Origin: Roseovarius azorensis | GTDB lineage: Bacteria > Pseudomonadota > Alphaproteobacteria > Rhodobacterales > Rhodobacteraceae | DNA length: 64,000 nucleotides | Assembly (NCBI RefSeq): GCF_900109455.1 | Contig: NZ_FOAG01000002.1 | Coordinates: 390,914-454,913 of the forward strand | Direction of reading: 5' to 3' | In this document: positions 43,253 to 51,867 of the stretch, piece after piece | Layout: every line of letters starts with the position of its first letter | How positions within the stretch are numbered: position 1 is the first letter of the stretch | Notes under the pieces: generated by a model | Databases searched by the model: none | What the model was told of the DNA's origin: nothing | What the model saw: only the letters and a program-made list of their open reading frames with translations | Made by a program: the position numbers and the translations under genes

Positions 43253-43393
43253 TCAATCTTGAGCATCCTGCGCCGTGTCTGTCACCACTTGCCCCGCGCG
43301 CTCGATATCCTTACCGGCGCCCTTTACCGTTTCACAGGCGGCAAGAGCCCCCATGACAAGCAAGGAAATAAGTGAAATTCGTGAACGTCTCAT
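43253..43393 (-). CDS. Entericidin-like small lipoprotein
   Basis: A 46-residue lipoprotein of the entericidin EcnA/EcnB family. The signal sequence ends in the lipobox LAAC, followed by ETVKGAGKDIERAGQVVTDT, the family core. It would be anchored in a cell membrane by its lipidated cysteine. Entericidins are stress- and stationary-phase-induced in many proteobacteria; here an EcfG-type promoter lies 33 bases before the ATG at 43393 (ribosome site CGGAG). Confidence 0.88.
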   Translation of the reverse strand: MRRSRISLISLLVMGALAACETVKGAGKDIERAGQVVTDTAQDAQD

Positions 43394-43425
43394 TGCGATC
43401 TCCGTTTGATGTCGTGTGATAATCA

Positions 43426-43451
43426 AACGCAGCAACCGCCATTCCGGTTCC
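43426..43451 (-). promoter_or_regulatory. EcfG-type promoter (GGAAC-N17-CGTT) for the entericidin gene
   Basis: GGAAC (43451-43447) and CGTT (43429-43426) on the minus strand with a 17-base spacer, placing the -10 element 33 bases before the start codon. Both elements match the EcfG consensus exactly. Confidence 0.75.
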
Positions 43452-43467
43452 AATGGTTTGCAGACAA

Positions 43468-45222
43468 TCAGTCGGCGTCCTCATCCGGGGCGGGCCATGT
43501 AACCGGAAATACGACGTGCAGTTCATAGCGGTCGGGCAAGTCGTTGATTTCGAGCGTTCCGTTCAGTTGTGATACAAAGAACTCGATCAGCCTGGACCCG
43601 AGACCGGAGCCGCCGATGGGTGCGTTGCCGCCGTTTTCGGCTTCAGTCTGCGGAATGCGGGAGTTCACCACACTCAGGCATAACCTGTCGTCGTCGACAT
43701 CCTTCAAGGCGATATTGATCCAGGCGTCTGCTCCGGTGGTCATGCCGCAATACTTGACCGCATTGATTGCCGCCTCGGTTGCCAGAAGCGACAACGGCAC
43801 GGACTGGTCGGGGCTGATCTCGACCGGGCCGAACCCTGTGGTGACCCTGATCTGACGGCCTGACTCGTCAAGCGTTCCCACGATCACCAATTGCTGTATG
43901 ATATCATCAAGCAGCCTGTCGGCACGCACAAGGGACAGTTTGCGCGCCATGTAAAGGTAACGGTGAATGGCCGAAAGCGCCATCACCCGATCCTGAACCC
44001 GTCGCAGGAGGTCTCTTGCCTCCGTGCTGCCGGTCGAGCGAATCTGCATGTTCAACATGCTTGATATGAGCTGGAGGTTGTTTTTCACGCGGTGATGCAC
44101 CTCGCGCAGAAGAACTGTCTTTTCCCGAAGGTCCTCTTCGAGGTGCCGCTCCTGTTCGGACAGGCGCTTTGTCATTGCGCGAAACGCTTCGGCGACCACC
44201 TCGAGCTCTTCGGGCGCATTGTCCAGCCGGGCTCCATCGAGATCGCCGCGTCCGGCCGCATAGAGCCGCATCCAGGATCGCAATCGGCGCACATGCCGGA
44301 TCACCAGATGATGCACCCCCACATAGGCCACTCCGATGGCGATGGCCCACATGACAAAAGGAAAATAGAGCGCGAACGCCCCTTCATATCCCGGAAGTAC
44401 ACCATTCTTGTGTCGCGGCTCCCAGCTGCCCAGAGCCAGAACGTCATCGTTCACGATTGGAACCACGGCGAAATCCCGCGTGTTGCCATCGCGATTCTTG
44501 TCCCGGAACGTATGCCGACCCTTTTCTGCCAACTCTTTCAGACCCCTTGAGGCAGGTAGAACCGATCGCCGGTCATCTGTGAAATCTGCCGTGGCGACGA
44601 TCTCACCCTCTGACTGGAACAGCACCAGATCAACGTCGGGTGCGGTTGTTGCCAGCTTTTCGTTCAGCACGCTGATCGGTACGGCGATCCAGACCGTTCC
44701 CCGAAACTGACCGCCTTCAAAGACCGGCACCGCGACGCTCACAGTCGCAATCCCGCCTGCAAATTCGAGCGGGCGCGTCTGGATATTGGTTTCGCGGCTT
44801 GTCAAATCTGATCGAATGGAATCCAGATTGCCGAGATCCCTGCGCCCACCGTTCGAGGCGCAAACCAGAATCAATTGATCATCCACGAAACCGGCGAATG
44901 TGTAGTTCGGGCTTTGCTCGACCACTCTGGCCATCACCGCGTCACAGGTTTCCTCAGTCGCGTCGAAGGCGGACACAGTGATGGCAAGGGTCTCGGCTGT
45001 GCTGACGGCTGACCGTATCATGTCGCGACTTTCGGCGACGGCCTGTTGTGTCTGCTCCAGAAGCGCTGTTTCGGACAGGATCTGCCGTTCCTCCAGAACC
45101 TTGTAGGTCTGATAGACTGAAATCAGGCCCAATGGCAGGATCGCGATGCTCAGAGCCAATCCCAGGCGCAGCGCGAGGTTAGGTTTCAGAATCCTGCGCA
45201 CCACGGCGAACCGCGATGTCAT
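43468..45222 (-). CDS. HisKA_2-type sensor histidine kinase of the general stress response
   Basis: A 584-residue inner-membrane kinase. The first transmembrane segment (LALRLGLALSIAILPLGLIS) is followed by a periplasmic sensing domain (about 40-275), a second membrane segment (YFPFVMWAIAIGVAYVGVHH), a HAMP-like linker and a HisKA_2 domain with LLREVHHRVKNNLQLISSML (His near 376). The C-terminal ATPase contains ATEAAINAVKYCG and GSGLGSRLIEFF. Kinases of this type phosphorylate PhyR. Its ATG overlaps the ecfG stop (ATGA), so it is the third gene of nepR-ecfG-kinase. Confidence 0.9.
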   Translation of the reverse strand: MTSRFAVVRRILKPNLALRLGLALSIAILPLGLISVYQTYKVLEERQILSETALLEQTQQAVAESRDMIRSAVSTAETLAITVSAFDATEETCDAVMARVVEQSPNYTFAGFVDDQLILVCASNGGRRDLGNLDSIRSDLTSRETNIQTRPLEFAGGIATVSVAVPVFEGGQFRGTVWIAVPISVLNEKLATTAPDVDLVLFQSEGEIVATADFTDDRRSVLPASRGLKELAEKGRHTFRDKNRDGNTRDFAVVPIVNDDVLALGSWEPRHKNGVLPGYEGAFALYFPFVMWAIAIGVAYVGVHHLVIRHVRRLRSWMRLYAAGRGDLDGARLDNAPEELEVVAEAFRAMTKRLSEQERHLEEDLREKTVLLREVHHRVKNNLQLISSMLNMQIRSTGSTEARDLLRRVQDRVMALSAIHRYLYMARKLSLVRADRLLDDIIQQLVIVGTLDESGRQIRVTTGFGPVEISPDQSVPLSLLATEAAINAVKYCGMTTGADAWINIALKDVDDDRLCLSVVNSRIPQTEAENGGNAPIGGSGLGSRLIEFFVSQLNGTLEINDLPDRYELHVVFPVTWPAPDEDAD

Positions 45223-45785
45223 GCTGCCGGTTTCCCGTTCACCACGGCCATCGTGGCGGCATCCGTCATTTCCATCGCGTCTTCATCTTCAAGATGCATC
45301 AGTTCTGCCAGTCGCTTGCGGGCGCGATTGGTCCTGCTCTTGATCGTTCCCACGGCGCATCCGCACATTTCGGCGGCATCCTCATAGGAAAATCCTTCGG
45401 CTCCCACGAGGATCAGAACTTCACGCTGCTCGTCGGTCAACTGAGCAAAGGCCGCGCGGAAATCCGTCATCGCCAGACGCCCGTCATGTGCGGGTTTTTC
45501 GGACATTTGTCCGGCCATCTTGCCGTCCGGGTCTTCGACCTCTCTGCAGCGTTTTCTGTAAAGCGAATAATAGGTGTTGCGCAGAATTGTGAACAGCCAG
45601 GCGCGCAGGTTGGTGCCGGGCTGAAACTTGTCAAAGTTGCCCCAGGCCTTGACAACCGCATCCTGCACGAGATCATCGGCCGCCGCCGGATTGCGCGTCA
45701 GGCTCATGGCAAAGGCGCGCATCGCGGGCAGATGCCCGATCAGCTCATCCCGGGGGTCGCTCCTTGAGTCAATGCCGGTTTTCAC
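45219..45785 (-). CDS. ecfG: EcfG-type RNA polymerase sigma factor
   Basis: A 188-residue ECF sigma factor of the EcfG group, master regulator of the alphaproteobacterial general stress response. Region 2 spans DDLVQDAVVKAWGNFDKFQP and LRAWLFTILRNTYYSLYRKR; region 4 is LTDEQREVLILVGAEGFSYE and CAVGTIKSRTNRARKRL. The GTG start at 45785 overlaps the nepR stop (GTGA), typical of this locus. NepR holds it inactive until phosphorylated PhyR binds NepR. It should recognise the GGAAC/CGTT promoters found on both sides. Confidence 0.95.
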   Translation of the reverse strand: MKTGIDSRSDPRDELIGHLPAMRAFAMSLTRNPAAADDLVQDAVVKAWGNFDKFQPGTNLRAWLFTILRNTYYSLYRKRCREVEDPDGKMAGQMSEKPAHDGRLAMTDFRAAFAQLTDEQREVLILVGAEGFSYEDAAEMCGCAVGTIKSRTNRARKRLAELMHLEDEDAMEMTDAATMAVVNGKPAA

Positions 45786-45955
45786 GAGTCATCCCCGGAC
45801 GGATCTGATTGTTTTTCCTTCGTCTGCCTGCGCAATTGCTCCAGCAGTCTGGTAAAGCGTTCAGGTACCGGCTCTCTGGCCGCATCCGAATAGACGCGCC
45901 GGAGATTCTCGTCGATCTGCTGATCCAACTTGGACGTTCTGCGGTTGTTTGCCAT
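45782..45955 (-). CDS. nepR: Anti-sigma factor NepR
   Basis: A 57-residue anti-sigma factor. The conserved helices are visible in LDQQIDENLRRVY and VPERFTRLLEQLR, the NepR signature. It binds EcfG and is titrated by phosphorylated PhyR. ATG 45955 heads the nepR-ecfG-kinase operon, with the stop overlapping the ecfG start. phyR is divergent, giving the standard arrangement of the partner-switch genes. Confidence 0.95.
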   Translation of the reverse strand: MANNRRTSKLDQQIDENLRRVYSDAAREPVPERFTRLLEQLRRQTKEKQSDPSGDDS

Positions 45956-46006
45956 GTCGCCTATTTATCTGCCATCATTGAAAAGGCACTTTCTTGCACC
46001 CATTCT

Positions 46007-46038
46007 GGAACATAACACGCCCGGTTGCGTTTGGTTCC
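46007..46038. promoter_or_regulatory. Overlapping divergent EcfG-type promoters of phyR and nepR
   Basis: For phyR (plus strand) GGAAC 46007-46011 and CGTT 46028-46031 are separated by 16 bases, a perfect EcfG site. On the minus strand GGAAC 46038-46034 with TGTT at 46017-46014, also 16 apart, would serve nepR-ecfG. The two promoters interleave, implying positive autoregulation and competition between the divergent units. Confidence 0.7.
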
Positions 46039-46066
46039 CCGCAGGACGCATTTTTTGAGGACAGCC

Positions 46067-46891
46067 ATGACAGAAGCGACAGACAAGCCGGATCTCGCAA
46101 CGCAGATCGCCGACGAACTCCCGTATCTGCGGCGCTATGCACGCGCGCTAACAGGCAATCAGCAGACAGGGGATCACTACGCGGCGGCAACGCTTGAGGC
46201 GTTGTTGGCGGATCAGGAGGTGTTCAACACAAAGCTGTCGCCCAAGGCGGCTCTGTTCCGGGTCTTTCATCAGATATGGGTGTCGTCAGGCTCTCCTGTG
46301 GAAGAAGCGGATCAAACCGGTTCGCCCGAGGCGCGCGCTCAGTGGCGGCTTTCGGGGCTGACCCAGAATACGCGGGAAGCACTCTTGCTGCACAGCATCG
46401 AAGGTTTCAGGGCTGAAGAGATTGCGAGCATTATCGGCGGCACGGCTGATGAAGCGTCGGCACTCTTGTCGATTGCCCGCAGCGAGATGTCGAACTCGAT
46501 CCGCGGCCGGATCATGATCATCGAGGATGAGGCGATCATCGCGATGGATATCCGCGCCATCGTCGAGGACATGGGCCATGACGTGACCAGCATGGCCCGG
46601 ACGCGTGACGAAGCCGTAAAACTTGCGCGTCGTGATCCGCCCGACATGATCCTGGCCGATATCCAGCTGGCCGACAGATCGTCGGGCATCGATGCAGTCA
46701 ATCATATTCTGAAAGAACTAGGCGACCGGCCGATCGTGTTCATCACCGCCTTTCCCGAGCGGCTTTTGACGGGAGCGCGGCCCGAACCGGCCTTTCTGAT
46801 CACCAAACCCTATACCGAGGAGCAGGTCCAGTCGGCCGTAAGCCAGGCCATGTTCTTTTCAAGCACCGAAACGCTCCGGTCACAGGCATGA
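46067..46891 (+). CDS. phyR: Response regulator PhyR
   Basis: A 274-residue anti-anti-sigma factor. The N-terminal half mimics a sigma factor (LATQIADELPYLRRYARALTGN; LTQNTREALLLHSIEGFRAE). The C-terminal receiver starts RIMIIEDEAIIAMDIRAIVED and has the phosphoacceptor aspartate in MILADIQLADRSSGID and lysine in LITKPYTEE. Once phosphorylated it captures NepR and frees EcfG. ATG 46067 has GAGG seven bases upstream; a perfect EcfG promoter is just ahead. Confidence 0.96.
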   Translation: MTEATDKPDLATQIADELPYLRRYARALTGNQQTGDHYAAATLEALLADQEVFNTKLSPKAALFRVFHQIWVSSGSPVEEADQTGSPEARAQWRLSGLTQNTREALLLHSIEGFRAEEIASIIGGTADEASALLSIARSEMSNSIRGRIMIIEDEAIIAMDIRAIVEDMGHDVTSMARTRDEAVKLARRDPPDMILADIQLADRSSGIDAVNHILKELGDRPIVFITAFPERLLTGARPEPAFLITKPYTEEQVQSAVSQAMFFSSTETLRSQA

Positions 46892-46905
46892 GGGCAAGGA
46901 AATAA

Positions 46906-46932
46906 GGGCCCCGCGCTCGAAGCGTGGGACCC
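46906..46932. terminator. Bidirectional terminator between phyR and DUF1328 gene
   Basis: GGGCCCCGCGCT, loop CGA, AGCGTGGGACCC gives a 12-position stem with one mismatch and one G-U pair, 15 bases past the phyR stop and 46 bases past the end of the convergent DUF1328 gene. On the minus strand it is followed by TTATTT. Confidence 0.65.
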
Positions 46933-46977
46933 TGTTCATCCAGATGTTTCGTTTGGTGGCCTGCTTGTGACCGCGGG

Positions 46978-47148
46978 TCAGGGCGCGCGGCCTCGCAATG
47001 CGCGGGCGATGATCGCTATGACAAACAGGATGAGGAAAATGAAAAACAGGATTTGAGCAATCCCCGCCGAGGCCGAGGCGATGCCACCAAATCCGAATAC
47101 GCCAGCGATCAGCGCGACGACCAAGAACATAAATGCCCAGTAAAGCAT
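46978..47148 (-). CDS. DUF1328 (YtjA-like) small membrane protein
   Basis: A 56-residue inner-membrane protein with two hydrophobic segments: [20 protein letters not shown] and [20 protein letters not shown], joined by [12 protein letters not shown], the DUF1328 signature. Function unknown; members are often under general stress control. ATG 47148 follows AGGGAG. A GGAAC at 47216-47212 (minus) has GGTT 17 bases on, an imperfect EcfG promoter. It converges with phyR. Confidence 0.9.
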   Translation of the reverse strand: MLYWAFMFLVVALIAGVFGFGGIASASAGIAQILFFIFLILFVIAIIARALRGRAP

Positions 47149-47574
47149 CGGTTTCTCCCTTCAATGAACCTTGGTTGCGGTTACCGTTCCAACCTGCGGC
47201 TCCCCGGTCTTGTTCCGAAGACAAGCAGATTTTTTCGGAAATCCGTCATTCTCAAGGTTCCGGGCATTCCGTGCCGGGTCTGGAAAACGATGACATCGCG
47301 ATGCCAACGGTCCCATCCCGGGTTGACGGATATGCCGACAAGGCGTGCAACACCGTTGCATCAGCATTTTGACGCGGTGCAAGCCGAAAACGGCCGCTCT
47401 GCCTGGCCTATGGGCAAAAAGCAGCCGTCCACCGGCAGACTATAGCCGTCACGTGGCTGGATCACGTGGGCTGGTTGCGCGGGCGCGCCAGAGGTGCCAA
47501 CACTGTTGATGCGCGCAAACCCTGCCAGAGAGGCAATCGGACCGGGTCGAGCCGGTGCCGAAGCCATATCTCTT
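47149..47574. other. Gap between stress-response and exopolysaccharide loci
   Basis: 426 bases with no convincing gene. Two GGAAC motifs near 47186-47216 (minus) are the only stress-type signals, neither with a perfect CGTT. The GT-gene start is uncertain, so the last 80 bases could encode an N-terminal extension (from GTG 47494). Confidence 0.5.
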
Positions 47575-48630
47575 ATGCCAGACAGAGGCCATGCTGTGAG
47601 GACAGAAATCCCAGAAATCCCGAAGGTTGCGAAGCAGTTACCGTTGATTGTCGTGCCCTGCCTGAACGAGGCAGAACATATCGCGCCACTCCTGACGCAG
47701 CTTGCAAGAATGACAAACCAGATCGGCGGAAGGGTCGTGGTGGTCGATGGTGGCAGCACCGATGGAACATGGGAGATCGTTTCCGCCATCGCCGAACGCG
47801 ATTCCCGCATCTCGCGGCTAGATAATCCGCGACGCATTCAGAGTGCAGCGATCAACCTTGCAGTGGCCGAGGACCGCGGCGTCTCAAGCCACCTGATCCG
47901 CGTTGACGCGCACTGCCGCTATCCGGACGATTACTGCGCCCGGTTGCTGGCCGAGATGGACCGCAGCGGTGCCGACAGCGTCGCCGTCAGCATGATTGCC
48001 GAAGGCAAGCGGGGCGTCGAGGCCCTCAATGCCATGGTGCAGAACTCGACGGTCGGGAACGGCGGTTCGCGCCACCGCATGCGCTCTGAAGGGCAGTTTG
48101 TCGACCACGGCCACCACGCGCTGATCCGGTTGGATGCGTTTCGGGCAGTGGGTGGCTACGATCCCAGCTTCTCACATAACGAGGATGCCGAACTCGACTT
48201 CAGGCTGCGGCGGAACGGCTATCGCATCTGGCTGGCCGCTGACCCGGTAATCACCTACATCCCGCGCCGCTCGTTTGGTGCCCTGGCGCGGCAGTATTTC
48301 AACTATGGCCGCGGGCGCGCGCGTACGATGCTCAAGCATGCCACCCCGCCGCAGTTGCGCCAGACCAAGGTCATGATGGTTCTGCCCGCAGTTGTCTTGT
48401 CCGCGCTCACCAGCGTTCACTGGATTTTCGCGGTGCCCGCAGCCCTGTGGCTGGGGTTCTGCATTGCTTCGGGTGTGATTCTGGCGGTTCGTCACCGGCG
48501 CGCATGGCTTGCGCTGACCAGTGTCTCGGCAATGCTGATGCACGTTGCGTGGTCGGTCGGATTCTGGCGACAGATTCTCGGAAGTCTGTTTGCCGTCGCT
48601 TCAGCAGCGCCTCTGGGAGACGTTCGATGA
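47575..48630 (+). CDS. exoA: ExoA-like family 2 glycosyltransferase
   Basis: About 351 residues. The GT-A domain has PLIVVPCLNEAEHI, VVVVDGGSTDGTWEIV and the acceptor-side DPSFSHNEDAELDFRLRRNG; two or three C-terminal membrane segments follow. The layout and the order with the next gene match ExoA of succinoglycan synthesis, which adds a beta-1,3-glucose to the lipid-linked subunit. The start is uncertain: ATG 47575 is used, GTG 47596 has a better ribosome site (AGAGG), GTG 47494 is a longer option. The stop overlaps the next ATG. Confidence 0.82.
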   Translation: MPDRGHAVRTEIPEIPKVAKQLPLIVVPCLNEAEHIAPLLTQLARMTNQIGGRVVVVDGGSTDGTWEIVSAIAERDSRISRLDNPRRIQSAAINLAVAEDRGVSSHLIRVDAHCRYPDDYCARLLAEMDRSGADSVAVSMIAEGKRGVEALNAMVQNSTVGNGGSRHRMRSEGQFVDHGHHALIRLDAFRAVGGYDPSFSHNEDAELDFRLRRNGYRIWLAADPVITYIPRRSFGALARQYFNYGRGRARTMLKHATPPQLRQTKVMMVLPAVVLSALTSVHWIFAVPAALWLGFCIASGVILAVRHRRAWLALTSVSAMLMHVAWSVGFWRQILGSLFAVASAAPLGDVR

Positions 48631-49565
48631 CCCCTCCTATCAACGACTGTATCGAAGTGTGCGTCTGCACCTATCGTCGGCCCCAGTTACGCATAACGCT
48701 GGAAACGCTTGCGGCATTGCGCGCGCCGGATGGCTTTACCCTGTCGGTGCTTGTCATTGATAACGATGCCACCCCTAGCGCACGGCCTCTGGTTGACAGC
48801 ATCGCCGAGACATTTCCACTGCCGCTGCGTCACGTGCATTGCCCCGAAGGTAACATCTCGATCGCGCGCAATGGCGCATTGGACCATTGCCGGGCGCGAT
48901 ATCTTGCCTTCATTGATGATGATGAGATCGCCTCGCCGGACTGGCTGTGCGCTCTGGTCGAAGAACTGCGACACACGAACGCCGATGTCGTGCTGGGTCC
49001 GGTCGATGCCGTTTACGACGAGACCGCACCGTCATGGATGCGCAATCTGGCGATCCACTCCACGCGCCCGGTCTGGGTCAGGGGGATAATACGGGCGGGA
49101 TACACCTGCAATGTCATCATCGACCGGCAGGCGCCAGCGGTGCGTGGCCGTCGCTTTGATCCGGCGCTCGGCAAGACCGGCGGCGAGGATAGCCTGTTCT
49201 TCACCGAGATCCAAGAAGCGGGCGGTCGGATCGGCTATTCAGAGCGTGCCCTGGTGCTTGAGGATGTGACACCCGAACGGCTCGCATACAGTTGGTTGCT
49301 GCGGCGGCGGTTACGGATGGGGCAGACCCACGGCCGGCTGCTACGCCGGAAGATTGGCACCGGACGCTTTCTGGGCAACCTTGCGGCGGCATTGGCCAAA
49401 GCCACCTATTGCTTCGGCGCAGCCGTGCTTGGCGGGTACGATACCACGCGGCGCAACGCGGCTTTGCTGCGTGGAGCCCTGCATATCGGCGTGCTCATGG
49501 GGCTGACCGGTATGCGTGAACTGGAACTCTATGGTGCGGGCCAGCCTCATCGGGCGAAAAGTTGA
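48627..49565 (+). CDS. exoM: ExoM-like family 2 glycosyltransferase
   Basis: A 312-residue soluble GT2 enzyme. CIEVCVCTYRRPQLRITLET at the N-terminus, LSVLVIDNDATPSARPLV, the DXD-type YLAFIDDDEIASPDWLCAL and the acceptor site GKTGGEDSLFFTEIQEAGG match ExoM, which adds a beta-1,4-glucose to the growing succinoglycan unit on the cytoplasmic face. ATG 48627 overlaps the previous stop, with GGGAG upstream. Confidence 0.82.
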   Translation: MTPPINDCIEVCVCTYRRPQLRITLETLAALRAPDGFTLSVLVIDNDATPSARPLVDSIAETFPLPLRHVHCPEGNISIARNGALDHCRARYLAFIDDDEIASPDWLCALVEELRHTNADVVLGPVDAVYDETAPSWMRNLAIHSTRPVWVRGIIRAGYTCNVIIDRQAPAVRGRRFDPALGKTGGEDSLFFTEIQEAGGRIGYSERALVLEDVTPERLAYSWLLRRRLRMGQTHGRLLRRKIGTGRFLGNLAAALAKATYCFGAAVLGGYDTTRRNAALLRGALHIGVLMGLTGMRELELYGAGQPHRAKS

Positions 49566-49590
49566 AGGCGATCGTAAGAGGCATGACGTG

Positions 49591-51483
49591 ATGCTCAATG
49601 ACATTGGGATGAATATCCGTGACGCGCATTTCGGGCCGGATGCCTTGAAACGGTCCCCGGGGCAGGACAGGACGACGCTTGGTGACCTTCTGGCGGCTGC
49701 CCGACGGCAGCGCTGGCCGCTGATACTCTGCACGGCTCTCGGCCTCGGCCTTGGCCTTGTCAAGCACATTACCACGCCGCCGCTCTATTACAGCTCTGCG
49801 ACCGTCCTCGTGGATGTGCGGATGGGCGAGTCTGGTGGTGAGATCACACCGAGCACGCCCTTCTTTCGCAACGACACCTCGCTTCTGAACGAGATCCAGG
49901 TGCTTCGTTCGCTGCGGCTTGCAGAAGAAGTGACTCGGCGTCTCAGCCTGCATGAGACTCCGGTTTTTCTGCACCCGCCCGAGTCGCTGGCGCGCAGCAC
50001 TCTCTCTGCGGCAATGGACGTAGTGCGCGGGTTGATCGGAGCCGACATCCTGGAACCGCCGCCCATATCCGGAAATCCGGAGGAGGTGGCGATCAAGAGT
50101 GCGGCCATCATTCTGCAGCGGGACGTGGGCATCGAACGTATCGGACAGAGCTTCACGATCGACATCAGCTATGTCGGACCGGTTCCCGAACTTGCCACCG
50201 CTATCGTCAACACCTATGCCGAAGCCTACCTCGCCGATCATCTGACAGCCAACATGGAAGTGACGGCGCGCATGGCCGAATGGATGCAGGCCCGTATCGA
50301 CGAACTTCAGCGTGAAAGCGAAGCCATAAAGGCGCGATCAGAGGTTCTGCGCGCCCAAACTCCCCCTGACACGGAAGCGTTGAAGGCGCTTGCCCAGCGG
50401 GCGGCCAATCTTGAAACGCTGCAGCAGACTCTGGCGTCGCGCTATGAGAGGGTAACCATCGAGGGGTCGTATCCTGTCACCAACGGACGCATCCTGAGCG
50501 AAGCGGCGGTGCCGAAAACGCCGGCCTTTCCGAAGCTATGGCAATCTGCCGCGATCGCGACGATCCTCGGTTTCATGGCGGGGTTCGTGTTCGCCATCCT
50601 GCGCGAGATCCGCGAGCGTGGCTTTCGTGTGGGCGAGGACGTATGGGTCGATACCGGCAAGCCGTTCCTCGGTTACATGCCGATTTTCGACACCGCCGCG
50701 CTGTCCAGACATTCAGCACGTGGTGCAAGCAAAGGCGGGACAAGCAGCGGCGACACCGATACCGACAGTGTGGTGCAGTCGTCGGCTCTCAGCCTCTTCA
50801 TGTCGTTGCTCGACTCCGATTCTCTTCTGGCCGATACCCTGCGGAATGTGCAGAGCACTGTCACGCTGGCGGCAACCGGCGGCAGCGCACAGGTGATCGG
50901 CGTGTCCTCGACGCTCGCAGGTGAGGGCAAGACAACCCTCGCCGCCAACTATGCAAACCTCGTCGCCCGATCGGGTGCCCGAACACTGCTGGTCGATCTC
51001 GATCTCCACCGATCCTCGCTGAGTCAGATGCTTCAGTGCAACCATGGTGCCGATCTGATGCGCATTCTCGACGGAACCGCGACGCTCGACGAGGCGCTGA
51101 AAACTTTATCGGTGTCGGGACTCGACTTTCTGCCCTGCGTTCCCGACCACAACACCCGAAGGTCCGGCGACGCTCTGCTGCGGCACACGATGACGGCGCT
51201 CATCGAGTCCCTGCGACAGCGGTACGATTTCGTGGTGCTCGACCTGCCGCCTTTGGGAACAATTGCTGACACCAAGATCATGCTGGCGCGGCTTGACCAC
51301 ATCATCCTTCAGTGTGCCTGGGGCAAGACACCGCGAAATCTCGTCCGAGACTATCTGAGAATGGAACCCGACGTTGCGCAGAAAGTGCTGGGTATTGTTC
51401 TGAACAAGGTGGAGATGCGTCGGCTGTACAAGTTCGCGAGGCCGGGCGGCTGGGAGACCTATCTGGAAGAGAGATACGGATAG
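49591..51483 (+). CDS. exoP: ExoP-like polysaccharide co-polymerase / BY-kinase
   Basis: About 630 residues. A Wzz domain (membrane segment LILCTALGLGLGLVKHITTP, coiled-coil middle region ELQRESEAIKARSEVLRAQ) is followed by a second membrane segment and a fused bacterial tyrosine-kinase domain: Walker A SSTLAGEGKTTLAANYA, Walker A' LLVDLDLHRSS, Walker B FVVLDLPPLG. The C-terminus has only a few tyrosines (RLYKFARPGGWETYLEERYG). It controls chain length and polymerisation. The ATG at 49591 is chosen; an ATG at 49516 lies inside the previous gene. Confidence 0.9.
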   Translation: MLNDIGMNIRDAHFGPDALKRSPGQDRTTLGDLLAAARRQRWPLILCTALGLGLGLVKHITTPPLYYSSATVLVDVRMGESGGEITPSTPFFRNDTSLLNEIQVLRSLRLAEEVTRRLSLHETPVFLHPPESLARSTLSAAMDVVRGLIGADILEPPPISGNPEEVAIKSAAIILQRDVGIERIGQSFTIDISYVGPVPELATAIVNTYAEAYLADHLTANMEVTARMAEWMQARIDELQRESEAIKARSEVLRAQTPPDTEALKALAQRAANLETLQQTLASRYERVTIEGSYPVTNGRILSEAAVPKTPAFPKLWQSAAIATILGFMAGFVFAILREIRERGFRVGEDVWVDTGKPFLGYMPIFDTAALSRHSARGASKGGTSSGDTDTDSVVQSSALSLFMSLLDSDSLLADTLRNVQSTVTLAATGGSAQVIGVSSTLAGEGKTTLAANYANLVARSGARTLLVDLDLHRSSLSQMLQCNHGADLMRILDGTATLDEALKTLSVSGLDFLPCVPDHNTRRSGDALLRHTMTALIESLRQRYDFVVLDLPPLGTIADTKIMLARLDHIILQCAWGKTPRNLVRDYLRMEPDVAQKVLGIVLNKVEMRRLYKFARPGGWETYLEERYG

Positions 51484-51589
51484 ACCCGCCTGGGCGGCGC
51501 ACTTGCGTGCATGTCGGCACTTCGGTAGCCTGCACCTCGATTATCCGTTATGCTGGCATTCATTACAGCAAGTGGTGGGGGTTCCCGGA

Positions 51590-51853
51590 ATGCGTATTAT
51601 GGTGTTTGCCGCATTTCTCCTGGTGGCGATGATTGCCGTAGGTGCCTGGTCGCTTGCAGATGGCGCGGGGTTTGCGACGGTGGCGCTGCGTGTTGTTGTG
51701 ACCGCAGTCGTGCTTCAGGTGGGATATTTCGTCATGCTGATGGTTTTCGCCTATCTGCCGAACGCTTCCGCGCGGAGCGACACCAGCCGCGCGCAGAAAA
51801 AGCGGTGCCCCTCGTCCCAGTCGGTACAGGGTGCAAACGATTCCCCGCACTGA
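51590..51853 (+). CDS. SyrA/ExoX-like exopolysaccharide regulator, small membrane protein
   Basis: An 87-residue protein with two membrane segments (MRIMVFAAFLLVAMIAVGAW and VVVTAVVLQVGYFVMLMVFA). VLQVGYF followed by a short polar tail fits the exopolysaccharide production repressor family (SyrA/ExoX). Such proteins tune EPS amounts by interfering with ExoY or signalling. Located directly after exoP, on the same strand. The polar tail after the second segment is longer than I would expect for the family. Confidence 0.65.
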   Translation: MRIMVFAAFLLVAMIAVGAWSLADGAGFATVALRVVVTAVVLQVGYFVMLMVFAYLPNASARSDTSRAQKKRCPSSQSVQGANDSPH

Positions 51854-51867
51854 TCTCGTCCCCGAGA

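Noticed and set aside
47186..47216. EcfG promoter for the DUF1328 gene
   Set aside because: Two GGAAC motifs occur but the best -10 partner is GGTT at 17 bases or GGTT at 15 bases, not CGTT; too weak to list as a promoter.
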